From: Nymphaea colorata
Lineage: Eukaryota; Streptophyta; Magnoliopsida; Nymphaeales; Nymphaeaceae
Direction of reading: 5' to 3'
Length of the DNA: 64,000 nucleotides
Assembly (NCBI RefSeq): GCF_008831285.2
Contig: NC_045138.2
Coordinates: forward strand, 13,652,571 to 13,716,570
Under the pieces are notes generated by a model. It was given only the letters and a program-made list of their open reading frames with translations. It was not told the origin of the DNA and made no database searches. Below, piece by piece: positions 35,585 to 47,060 of the stretch. Made by a program: the position numbers and the translations under genes. Every line of letters starts with the position of its first letter. The first letter of the stretch is position 1.

Positions 35585-38500
35585 ATGGAGATTATATCGC
35601 CGTGTCATAACCTGGACTTCCATCCTATTTCCTCCCAAAACTTCCAGCTGCCTTCCGACCTCAGCAGCCCGTCATCCGCTCCAATGAATGCGGAAGGGAG
35701 GCCCATGGACGCTGCGGCATTGAAGGTCCAGAAGGTCTACAGGAGTTATCGGACCAGACGTCAGCTTGCTGACTCCGCTGTCGTCGCCGAAGTGCTATGG
35801 TTGGGTTTCTCTTTCCTCATGCCTCCCTTCTCTTTCAACCTTCTTCACTCGGCTCCCACATCCCCTTTCTTGTCCACTCTTTCATTTCATTTCGTTCGGA
35901 CATTTTAAACAAGATGTTCAAATTTTCAGGTGGCAGGCCATCGATTTCGCCCGCCTAAACCACAGCACGATCTCCTTCTTCAATTATTGCAAGCCGGAAG
36001 CCCCTGCTGCCAAATGGAGTCGAGTTAGCGGAAACGCATCGAAGGTCTGGTTTTTTTGGTGCTTTTGCTGCGACTTTTTCGTCCTTTGGTGGTCCTTTTG
36101 GGTAGTACCTGAAAATTAGCCGAGATGATCAGTGCAGCAACTCATTAACCCTGCTCACTGGCTGCCTGAAAAAACTGTTTCATTGGAATATTGATTTCAA
36201 AGTTGATTTACTAAACAGTGACTTCGAATTCAATCTTATTGTTTTTATGCTATGTATCGCTCACGCGCTAGAGAAATTACCAGATTTGATGCTAAATCAA
36301 TTCCAAAGATTGGCGCCACAGATGTCTCTCCCTGTTTTCTCTCTCTGTACCTCTCGGGAGTGGTCTATTTGTGTCTAGGAGATTTCTTTCTGATTCTTTT
36401 GAGTTTTGACTTGTGTATATTCATTTTCAAGTTTCAACGCGTATCAATATTAACGTATGGGAGCACAGGGAAGAAATAGTGGTTGTACAACAACCCGACC
36501 CACTCCTGTGCTCGGGCTCTTGGTTTGACGGATCCCAACCCGTTCCCTAGCAATTTCGGTTTCAATTCCAAAAGGCTAGGAATCAGGACAATCACCTCAT
36601 TAAAGCCTCCCTTTATAAGCCCTTGAAAATCCCTCACAATCTTCGATACAGGACTAAGCTCTTGGGGTGTTACAATCCACCCCCCTTAAAGCACACGCGT
36701 CCGCGCGTGTGGGACCCCAGGTCCGAGTGTTGAACCGGTTCTGATACCACTATAACAACCCGACCCACTCCTGGGCTCGGGTCCCTGGTTTGACGGATCC
36801 CAACCCGTCCCCTAGCAGTTTCGGTTCCAATCCTAAAAGGCTAGAAACCAGGACAATCACCTCATTAAAGCCTCCCTTTATAAGCCCTTGAAGATCCCTC
36901 ACAATCTTCGATACGGAACTAAACTCTTGGGGTGTTACAGGTTGTACCTTTTTACTTTGTTTCTTCTTTTCCCTTTCCTTTTGCTTTTTGGGGTTCAACA
37001 TATTTAAAGGAAAGTTTCCTACAGGTTGGAAAAGGTCTATCCAAAGATGCCAAAGCTCGGAAATTGGCATTCCAGCATTGGATTGAGGCTGTAAGTCTGT
37101 TATGTTTTTTCCCCCTTTTCATATTGTAATGATGCAGAGATATAAGCAAATTGCAATTAGAGAATTTAAATTGGTAAGCAATTTTTTATTTTACTCAGGT
37201 TGATCCTCGTCATCGTTACGGACATAATTTGCATTACTATTATGATGAGTGGTGTAAAAATGAATCGGGTGAACCTTTCTTCTACTGGTAAGCACCTGAA
37301 ATTTCTATAAACTTGGCATTATGGATGACTTGTGAAAAATATTTCTCTGATCAAGTGCATGTGCTCTGTTACATATACCAGCTGCTATTTTGCACCTACA
37401 TTGTTTTATTTCTATTACCGCCTGAGCATCTGAAAGAACTCTTCTTCATTGCTGCTTCATCTTGAACCTTTTTTTGCTTATAATGATTTACTTCAAAATA
37501 TATACATGTAGATCTACGTCTTGTCAACTTAGCTCTGGGCACTATTTATTTCTTTTTCATCTATAACGTTGGAGGAGAAGTGGTGTAGGGGCCCAGGGGG
37601 GATGTGACAGCAGTAGATTGTTTCTAGTGTTTTACAGAACGATACAGAACAAGGAAAAAACCTTGTGTTTTGTGTGCATGCTCAGCTTTGCATGCATCAG
37701 CAGATGCAGCATATCTCCTTTAGCTCTGCTGCATGCCATGCTAAGTTATCATTTATGTTGTGAGTGCACCATATTACACTACCACAGTGATGACCCTTAA
37801 CTTTTTACTCCTGCAGTACATATTTGTTTTGCTTTTCTTTCTATATCCTTCAGTTTCTTTAGATTTCATTAAGGAAGCAATCAAATATGTCCTGCAAGTA
37901 GCAAATGGCACGTGTGATCAATACCCATGAATAGTTAAGATTATTTTTCATATACTAATCGCTGTTAACATGTTAAAGGTGCTTTGGAGAGTTCTCTCCT
38001 GCGTAACTATTATAAATTTATAAGTAATTTCAACTCAAAGATGTTATGTGAAAGTTGATGACTTTTTTGGATACTTTATTTATCAATTTTATTTGTTCTT
38101 GTGCAGGCTGGACGTAGGAGGAGGTAGAAATGTCGATATAAAAGAATGCAGAAGGGCATCACTCAAGAAACAATGTGTCAGATACCTGGGTCCTGTAAGT
38201 CTGTGTTCCAATTGTTACATTGGATTGAAGTACAGATCTAATTTGGGTTCAAGAATTCTAAAATTACTCCAGGAAGGATTGAAACATTAGTAAAATGTGG
38301 TTAAAATTTGATTAGTAAAAAACTGTGTGGTATAGGATATGTTTAAAAAGGAAGGGAGAAATGAGGCTGTATGTTTTTCTGGTATGAGGTGGTTTTTAAG
38401 TTCTTGAGTAGATGTTCTTGAAAGTTGAGGCTTCATAACTGAATGTGATTCCTTACTCTGGAGATTAAATCATGAGCTCTTTGGCTTTAACGAATCAACC

Positions 38501-40513
38501 TCATGATTCTGTACGTCTGTCATTATCGTTTTTTAATCTCAAATTAGTAAATGCTTGCTGTTATTAGGGTCACATTCTTCTGGAGTTTTACGGAATATGG
38601 CTGTGAATTTCTGTCAACAGATGATGCTACTGTGCTTATTACAGAGTTTCCTGCTACTAACATTTGGCATGGAAACATGAAGTTTGCTACTTTTTTTAAG
38701 TTATTGCGTTTCTTAAATTGGCTTACATGTACAATCTCTATCTGTGTGCTATCTCAGCGAGAGAGGGAGCTCTATGAATATTCACCCAGGGATGGAAAAA
38801 TCGTACATGTGAAAAGTGGAGAGCTTCTTGACACAACAATAGGTCAAGGTCACCCTCGTGCGAAATGGATCTTTGTCATGTGCACCAATAAGAAGCTCTA
38901 TGCAGGCGTGGTAAACTACTTTATTTATATTCAGATTTAGTTATGAAAATGTCCTGGTGTTCTCGTTCTTCTTGTCACACACTTGACTCTAAAACATTGT
39001 AATTTGCTTTGTATTATTGAAGATGCTTTTTATGTATCTCCCGATATGAGTAAGCCTCGTCTATAGCTAAAAGGGACATTGGTAGCTGAAGGCAGTTGCC
39101 TATTGATCTTAATAGTCTGTGTCTCCTTTCACACGGATAAATTGTTTTCTTGGATGTAGAAAATCTGAAATTGGCAATCTACTTTAATCTGACCTTTTCT
39201 ATCCGCTTGTATCTAGAAAATGAAGGGGGAATTTCATCACTCCAGCTTTCTTGCTGGTGGTGTCACTCTAGCGGCAGGAAGGTTGGATGCAGAAAATGGT
39301 GTGCTCAAGGTACTTACCTGGAAATCTCGAGAAATGCTTCAACTTCAGTCAATGGTTGTATCGTTGTAAGCTTTTTTAAGAGAGTTGGACTATTTGATGC
39401 CAACAACACTATCTTCTCTACGTTTCTTCACCCATCAAGATTTTATTGATGGACGTGCTCTGATTTTAGATTTCCTGTAATAACTGATAAGTTTCATGGG
39501 TGGTAGATTTTCCACGTTAGCTTTTTAGAGTTTATCAAATAAACTCGCCACATGCTTGAACATTAGCCTTCGCTTGATGCACTGCACAATGTTTAACTGA
39601 GAGATCTTATAACCCCAGGTTTTTCTTGATCGGTGGTAAGAGAATCTGTTAGTTGTAATAAACCAGAAGGACTAGGTATCTTCCTACAAATTACGGATAG
39701 CTGGGTTAATTTTTTCAACCAATGCATTTTTTTTGCAGTGCCACACATTTGTATTGTAACTAATGCTGAATATTTGACTTTTGTTTCAGAAAGTGTCGGC
39801 TTATAGCGGGCACTATCGTCCCACCAATGAGAATCTTGATATCTTCTTGGCATTTCTTAGAGAGAATGGTGTGAGCCTGGACGAAGTGGAGGTTTGTATT
39901 TCTCTTAAACATTATACTTTTCTTCAAAATGTCTAGACATCTGCACACCTGACCTTCTCTTCATATCCAGGTGCGCTCAACGAGCGATGACGAGTGCAAT
40001 GGGCACAAACCATTGTATGAGGAGGAGCTCACCTGCCAAAATGCAGCTGATCAAGAGGCTTGCGGCAACGACACAGAAGACCAATCTTCTGATCTCAAAC
40101 CTCCTAATAAGAAGGTGGTTGAGCGAATCTCAGATTTGACTTTAACTGTCGAAAGACAAACAGAGCAAGAAAATATCAAAGGCATCTACGAAAGGACTTT
40201 GTCAGGGGGCCTTCGGAGTCCCAAACCAGAGGTTCCTCCAAAGGCGATATTGCAGAGAATCAATTCCAAGAGCAAGACACAATCATATCAACTTGGGGAC
40301 CAGCTATCTCTCAAATGGTGCAGCGGTGTCGGTCCAAGAATTGGATGTGTAGCGGATTATCCGAGGGAGTTGAGGTTCCAGGCTTTGGAGTTCGTGAACC
40401 TTTCCCCTCGTGTCTCAAGCCCATCTGCTTCACGATCTTTCCCTACTTCTCCACTTTCTACACAACCCATTCCGGATTTTCAGTTTCCAGTTTGTGACAG
40501 TGGTGCTGCATAA
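35585..40513 (+). CDS. IQM family IQ-motif calmodulin-binding protein, complete copy 2
   Basis: Nine exons with GT-AG borders: 35,585-35,799; 35,930-36,044; 37,025-37,090; 37,199-37,287; 38,107-38,194; 38,758-38,910; 39,217-39,309; 39,790-39,891; 39,971-40,513. Together they give 1,464 bases and 487 residues with no break. The IQ-like motif is near residues 45-62 ([18 protein letters not shown]). The IQM core follows: [122 protein letters not shown]. The last 180 residues are one variable exon. IQM proteins bind calmodulin, largely independently of calcium, and act in stress, dormancy and root development in Arabidopsis; the role here is inferred from family only. The start is chosen because it is the first in-frame ATG after the CT-rich leader. 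Intron 2 carries a TRIM element. Confidence 0.92.
36486..36939 (-). mobile_element. TRIM retrotransposon (454 bp, 189 bp LTRs) in IQM copy 2 intron 2
   Basis: The two direct repeats are 36,486-36,674 and 36,751-36,939, each 189 bases. Read on the minus strand they start tgtaacacccc and end gggttgttgta or gggttgttata. Directly after the 5' LTR is a primer-binding site starting tggtatcagaacc, complementary to the 3' end of initiator Met tRNA (36,737-36,749). A polypurine tract aaggggggtgga (36,676-36,687) precedes the 3' LTR. The 76 bp between the LTRs encodes nothing. The flanks carry a 5 bp target-site duplication, ggttg (36,481-36,485 and 36,940-36,944). IQM copy 1 has the empty site with a single ggttg. 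By my count the LTRs differ at about 16 of 189 positions, nearly all transitions. A TATA-like box (gcttataaaggg) lies in each LTR. It needs a partner element for movement. Confidence 0.95.
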
Positions 40514-41689
40514 ATTTGCAGGACTAAAATCTCTGCATGGTTGGCGATCCATTGCAATAATGTTCCAACCATCCGTTGGCTCCCCTATTCTTCTCAAGGT
40601 TGGCCAGTTAATCAAGCAAGTGGTAGGTTCCTTTGTGCAGAATGGGTGTAGGACCTCCCTTGCCCTTCATGTAACAATGTCTTGATGTTTCCATCTTTTT
40701 TGATTGAATGAAAGCTTTTAGCGGTGCTCTCTTTCCTCGTCAACTAATTTTGCATCGGTAGCAATGTTTAGTATCATGAGATGTAAAGACCCCACCTAGA
40801 GTTGGTATGCGAGATTTCAAACCATCCAACTACTTTAGCAGTATAACCAACAGATTATAAACTTGTCAAGATCTCGTAAAAATTTCAACAGGAAACTATT
40901 CCATGTCCTTTACGTGCATGAGGCTTTTCAGTCACACTTTGTTTCTTAATTCGCAAATGGAGTCTAGGTGATCTTTACAACCTTGTATGCTCAAATATGG
41001 TAATTCGACCTCATCCAACTTCATGGTCAAGGGATTAAGCTCCTAATCTCCCAGGCGGACTGGCAAAGCTGTACAATTGTAACTCTAATTGACAAGACAA
41101 TATAGGAAATGAACCATAAGAGTTCTGAGCAAATTAATTTTGAAAAATGATTCATTTATTCAATTTGGTTTTCATACAAACTATGGATTTTATGACCAAG
41201 TGCCAGGCAGCTTTCAAAACATGCCTTATAAATTCTTCACCTTCTTTTCTCATCCCCAAGTGTGATCTTGACTTCTGAGCTCCTTCGAGTTCCAACCGAT
41301 GCCTCATTCAACTCGGATTTCAATATAGGATTAGAAGTTAGAGAGGTATGAACTGTAGTTTCAAACAAGTTAGATTTGTATGAGATTTTTGTCTGTAGAT
41401 ACTGGGGATCTGTTATTAGTCAACATCGACTGTCCCCGTTTACATCCCCGACATGGACACAGATCTTTAACTGGGTATGACAGACTCTGAGTAACTGAAC
41501 CCGTATATGGTTTGTTCCTGATTCATTTTCATCGGACTCTGGCATAGCATCTATCCAAGTTACTAGAATCCTTCATCTCATCATCTTGCATTAAACGCGG
41601 AATACTCGGTTTTTTCTTAGCAGCTTTTGCTGTTCTCAACAAAAAGAAGAAGCAGTAATTGTCTCCCGTTTCAGATTTTGTTTATCCAA
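40514..41689 (+). repeat. 3' flank of IQM copy 2, shared with copy 1
   Basis: This matches 20,811-21,950, covering the probable 3' UTR and beyond. No other gene is visible. Similarity to copy 1 ends near 41,640, and from about 41,690 the DNA instead matches 4,905 onwards. Confidence 0.7.
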
Positions 41690-42508
41690 GGCGAGAAAAA
41701 GAACAAAGAAGGAAATATCCACCGAACAGAGGAAGTGAAGAACATTATCAGGCATTTGTTTACGCACTTTGGAAGAACTATTCTCAACAGTGTAACTGTG
41801 TAAGAGCTAAGAATATGTCGACATTAATCAGAACGGAGATCTCGAACCCACTATGAAGTGCGAATGTCGACCTGACATATGATCGAACATGGTTTTTCCA
41901 CATAGTCAGAAAGAACAACAAAGGTTATGTTTTGAGGGAATCATTCTCAGAAGCAAAATGTCACGTGTTTCTCAAATGAAATGGTTCCCCACGTCCACTG
42001 GTAATGTTGCGTGAGAGAACAAGTGAAAATGGCAAATCTCACTTGATTCTTTCGCCTTCTCAAAAGATAAGAACAAGTAAGGTTTATTGCCAGGTTTTTT
42101 GTAGTACAAACATATAGATCTTTGTAAGTAGGGGTGGAGCAAGAAATTTTTAGTCGTAGGAACCCAACTATAATTTCAAAATTTTAATAGAAGCCAAAAT
42201 ATAAATTTTAATAATTTTTATTTAAATTAAACTAAAACGTATTTTAAAATTTTAAAAATCTGATGGGGCCCCCCCTGTTTGCAAGCTTGCAAAAGCAGAG
42301 CTTGCAATCTCATATTCCAACGAATGAGTCGAGTAAACTATGGATCCAACAGTGATAGAAGAGTTAATCGGTCAGGGTTATGACTAAACCACTTTTCTTA
42401 AAGGGTGCATGCAGTAGATATTTAGATTTAACCATAAAAAGTTTATCGATCTCTAGCAGCCGTGTTAATGACAAGTACTTACTGCAAGTCTGTTTCACAT
42501 GGTCTTTA
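41690..42508 (+). repeat. Segment shared with 4.9-5.5 kb
   Basis: Direct copy of 4,905-5,510 with a 200 bp stretch (about 41,915-42,120) that the other copy lacks. It ends in a block, cttactgcaagtctgtttca plus ten further bases, which reappears at 46,709-46,738. Confidence 0.75.
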
Positions 42509-43870
42509 CATGCATAATAACAATAATAATCTCTATAAACAGATGATCGGTTGGTAGGAACCAAATATATAAACTTAGGGACTGGAATGAGATTTTAGGT
42601 AGTTGACTTGAGAATCCAGAAAAGTTTCGGTTAATTGCACCCAAAATGTGAAATTGGAAAAGAAAAATCTAGGAACAAATATAAAAGAAATTCACTCGTG
42701 AGAGCCTCCTCATCTGAATTGGAATTTAACAACAAACGTGGTAACGAATAAAAAGTGATTACATTAAGGACACATATTAGAGTTGACATGAACTTAAAGG
42801 CCAAACTTAAAACCATGTGATGCATTTTTCTCATGTTTGTTTGTTAAAAGTTGTTTATGATTTGTTGTCCTTCGCGGTCTCTCATTTCAATAGCAAAGAA
42901 ATGACTTGTAGGTTGGAAAAATATATATGCAGCAATACTTGTCTATTTAGCTTACATCTTCTTCAACAGTATTGAGTTACTTTTTTTATCTTTCTTTTTT
43001 CTTCTAAAGTCTTTTACTTTTAATCGGTAGGCTAACTGCGACAACATGATGATATGAAGGAGACATTGACTCCATTGGTAGTGGTTTGCTAAATCAAAAG
43101 GAAAAAAAAAAGATATTCTTTTCAAAATTGCGTCTTAGTGATGGTAATGGAAGCCTTTGGATGGAATATGTGGAGGTTGCACATTTTCCATATTTTAATT
43201 TTGGCACACATAATTGTCAAACAACTTTAGTGTAGTTGACTTGAGCAGAATAGAGGAAACAAAGCACCTCTAATTGATGTTAGCTTATACTCTAGATGGT
43301 CTATTCAAGGGGGCCAAGCTGAGGCATTGATGCTCCTTTACTTACTTTTTAGTCCTTTTTTTTTAATTGAAAAGATCAAAGTTTTTTAGAAGAAATTACA
43401 AATCCTTGCTTTTTTTTCATTTTTTATTTTTAAAGTCAAGATAAATATTATTTTGCGTCTTTTTGGAAGTTAGGGGTGGGACGTTGGGGAGAGTAGCTGG
43501 TTAAGGAATTAATAGATGCACTGTTATTATTTTAATTTTCTCAAACATAGTCTATTAATTTGTTTGACACTTCCTTCTTTGTAGACTAGTTAAAAGAGAA
43601 AATGAGTGTACATGTACATTGTATCAAGTGGTGTGTTAAAAACTGAAGATTTTCAGTCCAAACTTAGATTGGAGAAATCTGTAAATTATATATATATATA
43701 TATATATAATATATATATATAGCTAAAGTTGGTGGAAAAATCTATAAATACTTTATATATTTATATTACCATTAAGATTTTTATTGCATAGGGCTGCTAA
43801 CATGAGAGGCACTTTAGGGGGCTGAGTTATATTATATATATCTAAAGCACTGGATTCTCAAGGCCTGCGA
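42505..43870 (+). repeat. R1 repeat, copy d
   Basis: Collinear with 6,230-7,410 but starting about 200 bp inside the family consensus. Its 3' half is the closest relative of 21,990-22,660. It carries a TA run at 43,687-43,722 and a second one near 43,835. Confidence 0.8.
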
Positions 43871-44041
43871 GTGTGGGGGTGAGAGTTGGCGCCATGTGTG
43901 GTTGAATCTTCCCTCCCTTCTTTTCTTGTTGCATGAGGCGGAACCGACGAAAGTCTTTGGATGGAATGGATGAACAGGTTCAATGGCAGACACTAGCATC
44001 TGCCAGTATTTTGAGTTGTAGAAAAGTGGCTAGTTTTCAGC

Positions 44042-45302
44042 TGCTTTTCTGCCCCGACTTGCACAACCAACTAGCAACCCAAAGATCTTTTTGTTGTTGA
44101 ACGTTCTATCATGGATCAATTCAATAAGGGAAACCAAATGAAAAGCTCCTCCTAAACATCCGACCTCTAGCACAAGAAAAAGAAGGAAAAAAAGAATCAC
44201 CTGAATTCTTTCCCGAAGAAACCAAACCACCTTGATTCTATCGATTCGCTCGGTGCTTATTTTGTTTTTCCTTCTCGCCTTCTTTGAACCTCCCAGCGAC
44301 TGAGTATAAGACCCCATCATTCCCCTTCATAGCTCTCCCAAACAAATCCATAGAAAACAGCGCGAAAGAGAAAACCACTGAGCAAGAAGAAAAAGAACAA
44401 AGCAACTCATCTTCAAACTAAAACCGAAGAGAAGTGAAAAGGAAATGGGACCCTAATCTATGGTTCTCTCCAACCACACGCTTCGATCCGTCTCGTCCGA
44501 ACAAAAAACATAGACGAAACCGGCACGAGGGACTCTTCCTCCTTCTGAAACTCAAAAGGGCATTCGGCCTGTGGAAATAAGAGCGACCTCCTCTTCTCAC
44601 GATAAAGCCTTTCCCTCTTCCCTCCTCCCTCTTTTACCTATTTTCTCCAGAGGTCTCTTTGTGCAATTTCTCATTTTCCTGAAACATTTCTCTATGCATA
44701 CGGCATATGGAAATGTTTCAAGGAAATGAAAAATTGCACAGAGAGACCTCCTGGAAAAAAGAGAGGAGGGAAGAGGGAAAGGCTTTATCGTGGGAAGAGA
44801 AGGTCCTATGCCTTTTTGAGTTCCAGAGGGAGAGGAAGAGTCTCCCGCACCGGTTTCGTCTGTGTTTTTTGTTCGGACGAGATGAATCGAAGCCACAACT
44901 TCTCTTCGGTTTCAATTTCAAGAGGAGTTGCTTTGTTCTTTTTCTTCTTGCTTCGAGATTTTCTCTTTCACCTTCTTTTCTGTGGATTTGTTTGGGAATT
45001 GGGAGAGTTATGAAGGGGAACGAAGGGAATGACGAGGGTCTTATAGACTCAGTCGCTCAGAGGTTCGAAGAAGGCCAGAAGGAAAAACGGAAGAAGCGTA
45101 GAACGAATCAGGGTGGTTTGGTTTCTTCGGAGAAGAATTCATGTGATATTTTCTTTTTCCTTTTTTTCTTGTGCTAGAGGTCGGATATTTGGGAGGAGCT
45201 TTTCATTTGATCTCCCTTGTTGAATTGACCCATGATAGAACGTTTAACAATAAAAAGATCTTTGGGTTGCTAGTTGGTTGTACAAGTCCTTTCTGAAAGC
45301 AA
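44042..45302. mobile_element. Foldback-type inverted repeat, ~600-650 bp arms
   Basis: The left arm (about 44,042-44,694) is the reverse complement of the right arm (about 44,703-45,302), with scattered mismatches and indels and almost no loop. Ends read gcttttctg and ctgaaagc. Both arms contain a short open stretch beginning Met-Lys-Gly-Asn (45,010 plus; 44,325 minus) followed by a Lys/Glu-rich sequence, suggesting that the 5' end of a gene was captured; I do not recognise it. No clear target-site duplication is seen. Possible identities are a foldback transposon or a gene fragment duplicated in inverted form. Confidence 0.75.
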
Positions 45303-45864
45303 TGGAGTTTTGGTGTTTGAGAGTGAACTTCTTAGTCAATGAACAACAATTCTGCAACTTGAGTTTGTTCTTGTAAGCTCCATTGTTTTTGTCGAGTTCC
45401 TTTCTGTAGAGCGAGAGAGATCAGCCTTACTAAAAGAAACACCCAAAATTGCCTTCACTCATCACACAAGAAGTAGGGGAGGACCCACTGATTAATTTCA
45501 ACAAAATGAAAGGTTATATGTAAGGACAAGTCTGTTTTCCATCAAACTCAAAAGAGGTGCAACTGACAACTTCTTAATTTGCAAAAGTGGTGAAACTAGC
45601 CCATCCGAATATTTTTTAACCCAGAGATCTTATCAGGTCATTTTGATTTCAATTTTGATTTCAACCAAAACCCTGTAACTAAAATATATAGACACACTTC
45701 TTAGGTGCCTATTTCTGCAATGCAACTACTTTTCATAACATAGCTGTTTTGGTAAAAAGGAATATTATACCGTAAATGTTATAATTACACTTTAGTCGAT
45801 TAGTATACAGAGGTCAACTACTTTTCATGACATAGCTGTTCTTGTAAAAAGATTTTTGGCTCCA
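45303..45864. other. Intergenic DNA, nothing recognised
   Basis: No gene or shared repeat is apparent. It joins the foldback element to a copy of the IQM upstream region. Confidence 0.45.
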
Positions 45865-46700
45865 TGCCAAATTGTAAAGGAAACTACAAACTGGACTCCT
45901 GCAATGGACATTCCCGACCCTCACTGCAGAATGGATTGGAGAAAATTAGCTGGAAAAGACTTTACCAGCCACAAGTTCGAAAATGTTTTTTCTCCTTTTC
46001 ATCTAGGGGGCATTCAATAGTATGAAATGTCTTAATGAGTCAAGAATTCAATGCTGCACCATGCATGTGAACAACTTTCTAAGAAGTCGAACTCGTAACT
46101 TTGATAAAGAATTAAAAAGGAAAAAGCTGTAACTTTTTTTTTTTCCCTCTTTTACACTTCAACATAGACATAGGAGACTTGGTGGATTGTCTAAACAATG
46201 TATAAACCAGTTGTTAATATCATGGCCCGCTTTAGAACCTATACTCGCTTGGCATTGCGTAAAAATTATTGGGTTTCTTTTGGAATTTTAAATTTTAATT
46301 TATTCTGTGGATGGTGATAAAATTTTATCCAAAACAGCACACCCTAAAAATTTTGAGCGAGCAATAAAACGCCCTCTTGTGCACTTATTATACATGTTCA
46401 GTTATTGTGTTTGGAAGCAAGCGGAAGTCAACAAGAACTTGTGAATAATATGCCACGACAAGAGAGAGGGTGGCCGGAGGCCGTAAGTTTTGTCGAATAC
46501 TGAGAGAGGGAGATGGAGGGTCAACTTGACGGGAGCAGGCCAAGTGGAGAAGAGCACTGGGACTTATGGCGGTCCAAGAGAGAGGGTGATCTGTATCGCT
46601 GTCTTTCTCACTTGCCACTTCCGAGTTAACACCTCTTCTCTGCTCTGCTCTCCGGTATCTTTTGGCGAATGATGGGACTGTATTTATTTGTGACATATGG
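45865..46700 (+). repeat. Copy of the IQM upstream region (third IQM locus)
   Basis: 45,865-45,910 and 46,235-46,700 match 34,530-35,085 upstream of IQM copy 2, including the block gggtttcttttggaa and the CT/GA patch that gives similar minus-strand frames in both places. About 330 bp at 45,910-46,235 is absent from the other copy. No IQM exons 1-8 follow. Confidence 0.75.
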
Positions 46701-46918
46701 GAAGCTTACTTACTGCAAGTCTGTTTCACATGGTCTTTCCAATGAAGCTGAACTTGTATACATCGAAGCCACCTTTTTAGTCTAAACGAAAAGCATATAT
46801 GAAGTTGCTCAAGAAACGCCTAATTGCCGACAGAAACAAATTTTGGGCAATGACCCATCACAAACACTCTGACTTCAAAGTCTTGTCAGGCATGTGGATG
46901 CAGGAATATGTCTGATCT

Positions 46919-47043
46919 TTTCTTCATATTCAGGTGGACGGGGCCAATAAGCACAAACGATTGGAGGCGGATTAGTTTAGCAGCCACAGTACAGATGACC
47001 AAGAGAGTAGCAACAACGACACAGAAGACCAATCTTCTGATCG
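46919..47043 (+). pseudogene. IQM exon 9 remnant (third copy)
   Basis: A tcttcatattcag acceptor-like run is followed by a decayed version of the start of IQM exon 9, ending in a nearly exact acgacacagaagaccaatct and the next few bases. It contains stops and frame changes. With the upstream copy at 45,865-46,700 it represents a third IQM locus from which about 4 kb has been deleted. It ends 17 bp before the stop codon of the minus-strand AKR gene, so that gene's 3' UTR is antisense to IQM. Confidence 0.7.
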
Positions 47044-47060
47044 AAGTACTTTTTTGGCAC

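Noticed and set aside
36486-36939. TRIM as a Cassandra element
   Set aside because: The LTR shows a TATA-like box but I could not find the 5S rRNA-like promoter blocks that define Cassandra.
36434-37070. Minus-strand frames sharing a [13 protein letters not shown]-like peptide as a repeated protein
   Set aside because: Both lie in the LTRs of the TRIM element and the flanking intron of IQM copy 2; the repetition is the LTR pair, not a gene family.
44707-45177. 156-codon plus-strand frame as a functional gene
   Set aside because: It lies wholly in the foldback arm, has a mirrored, differently broken version in the other arm, and reads through T-rich leader-like DNA.
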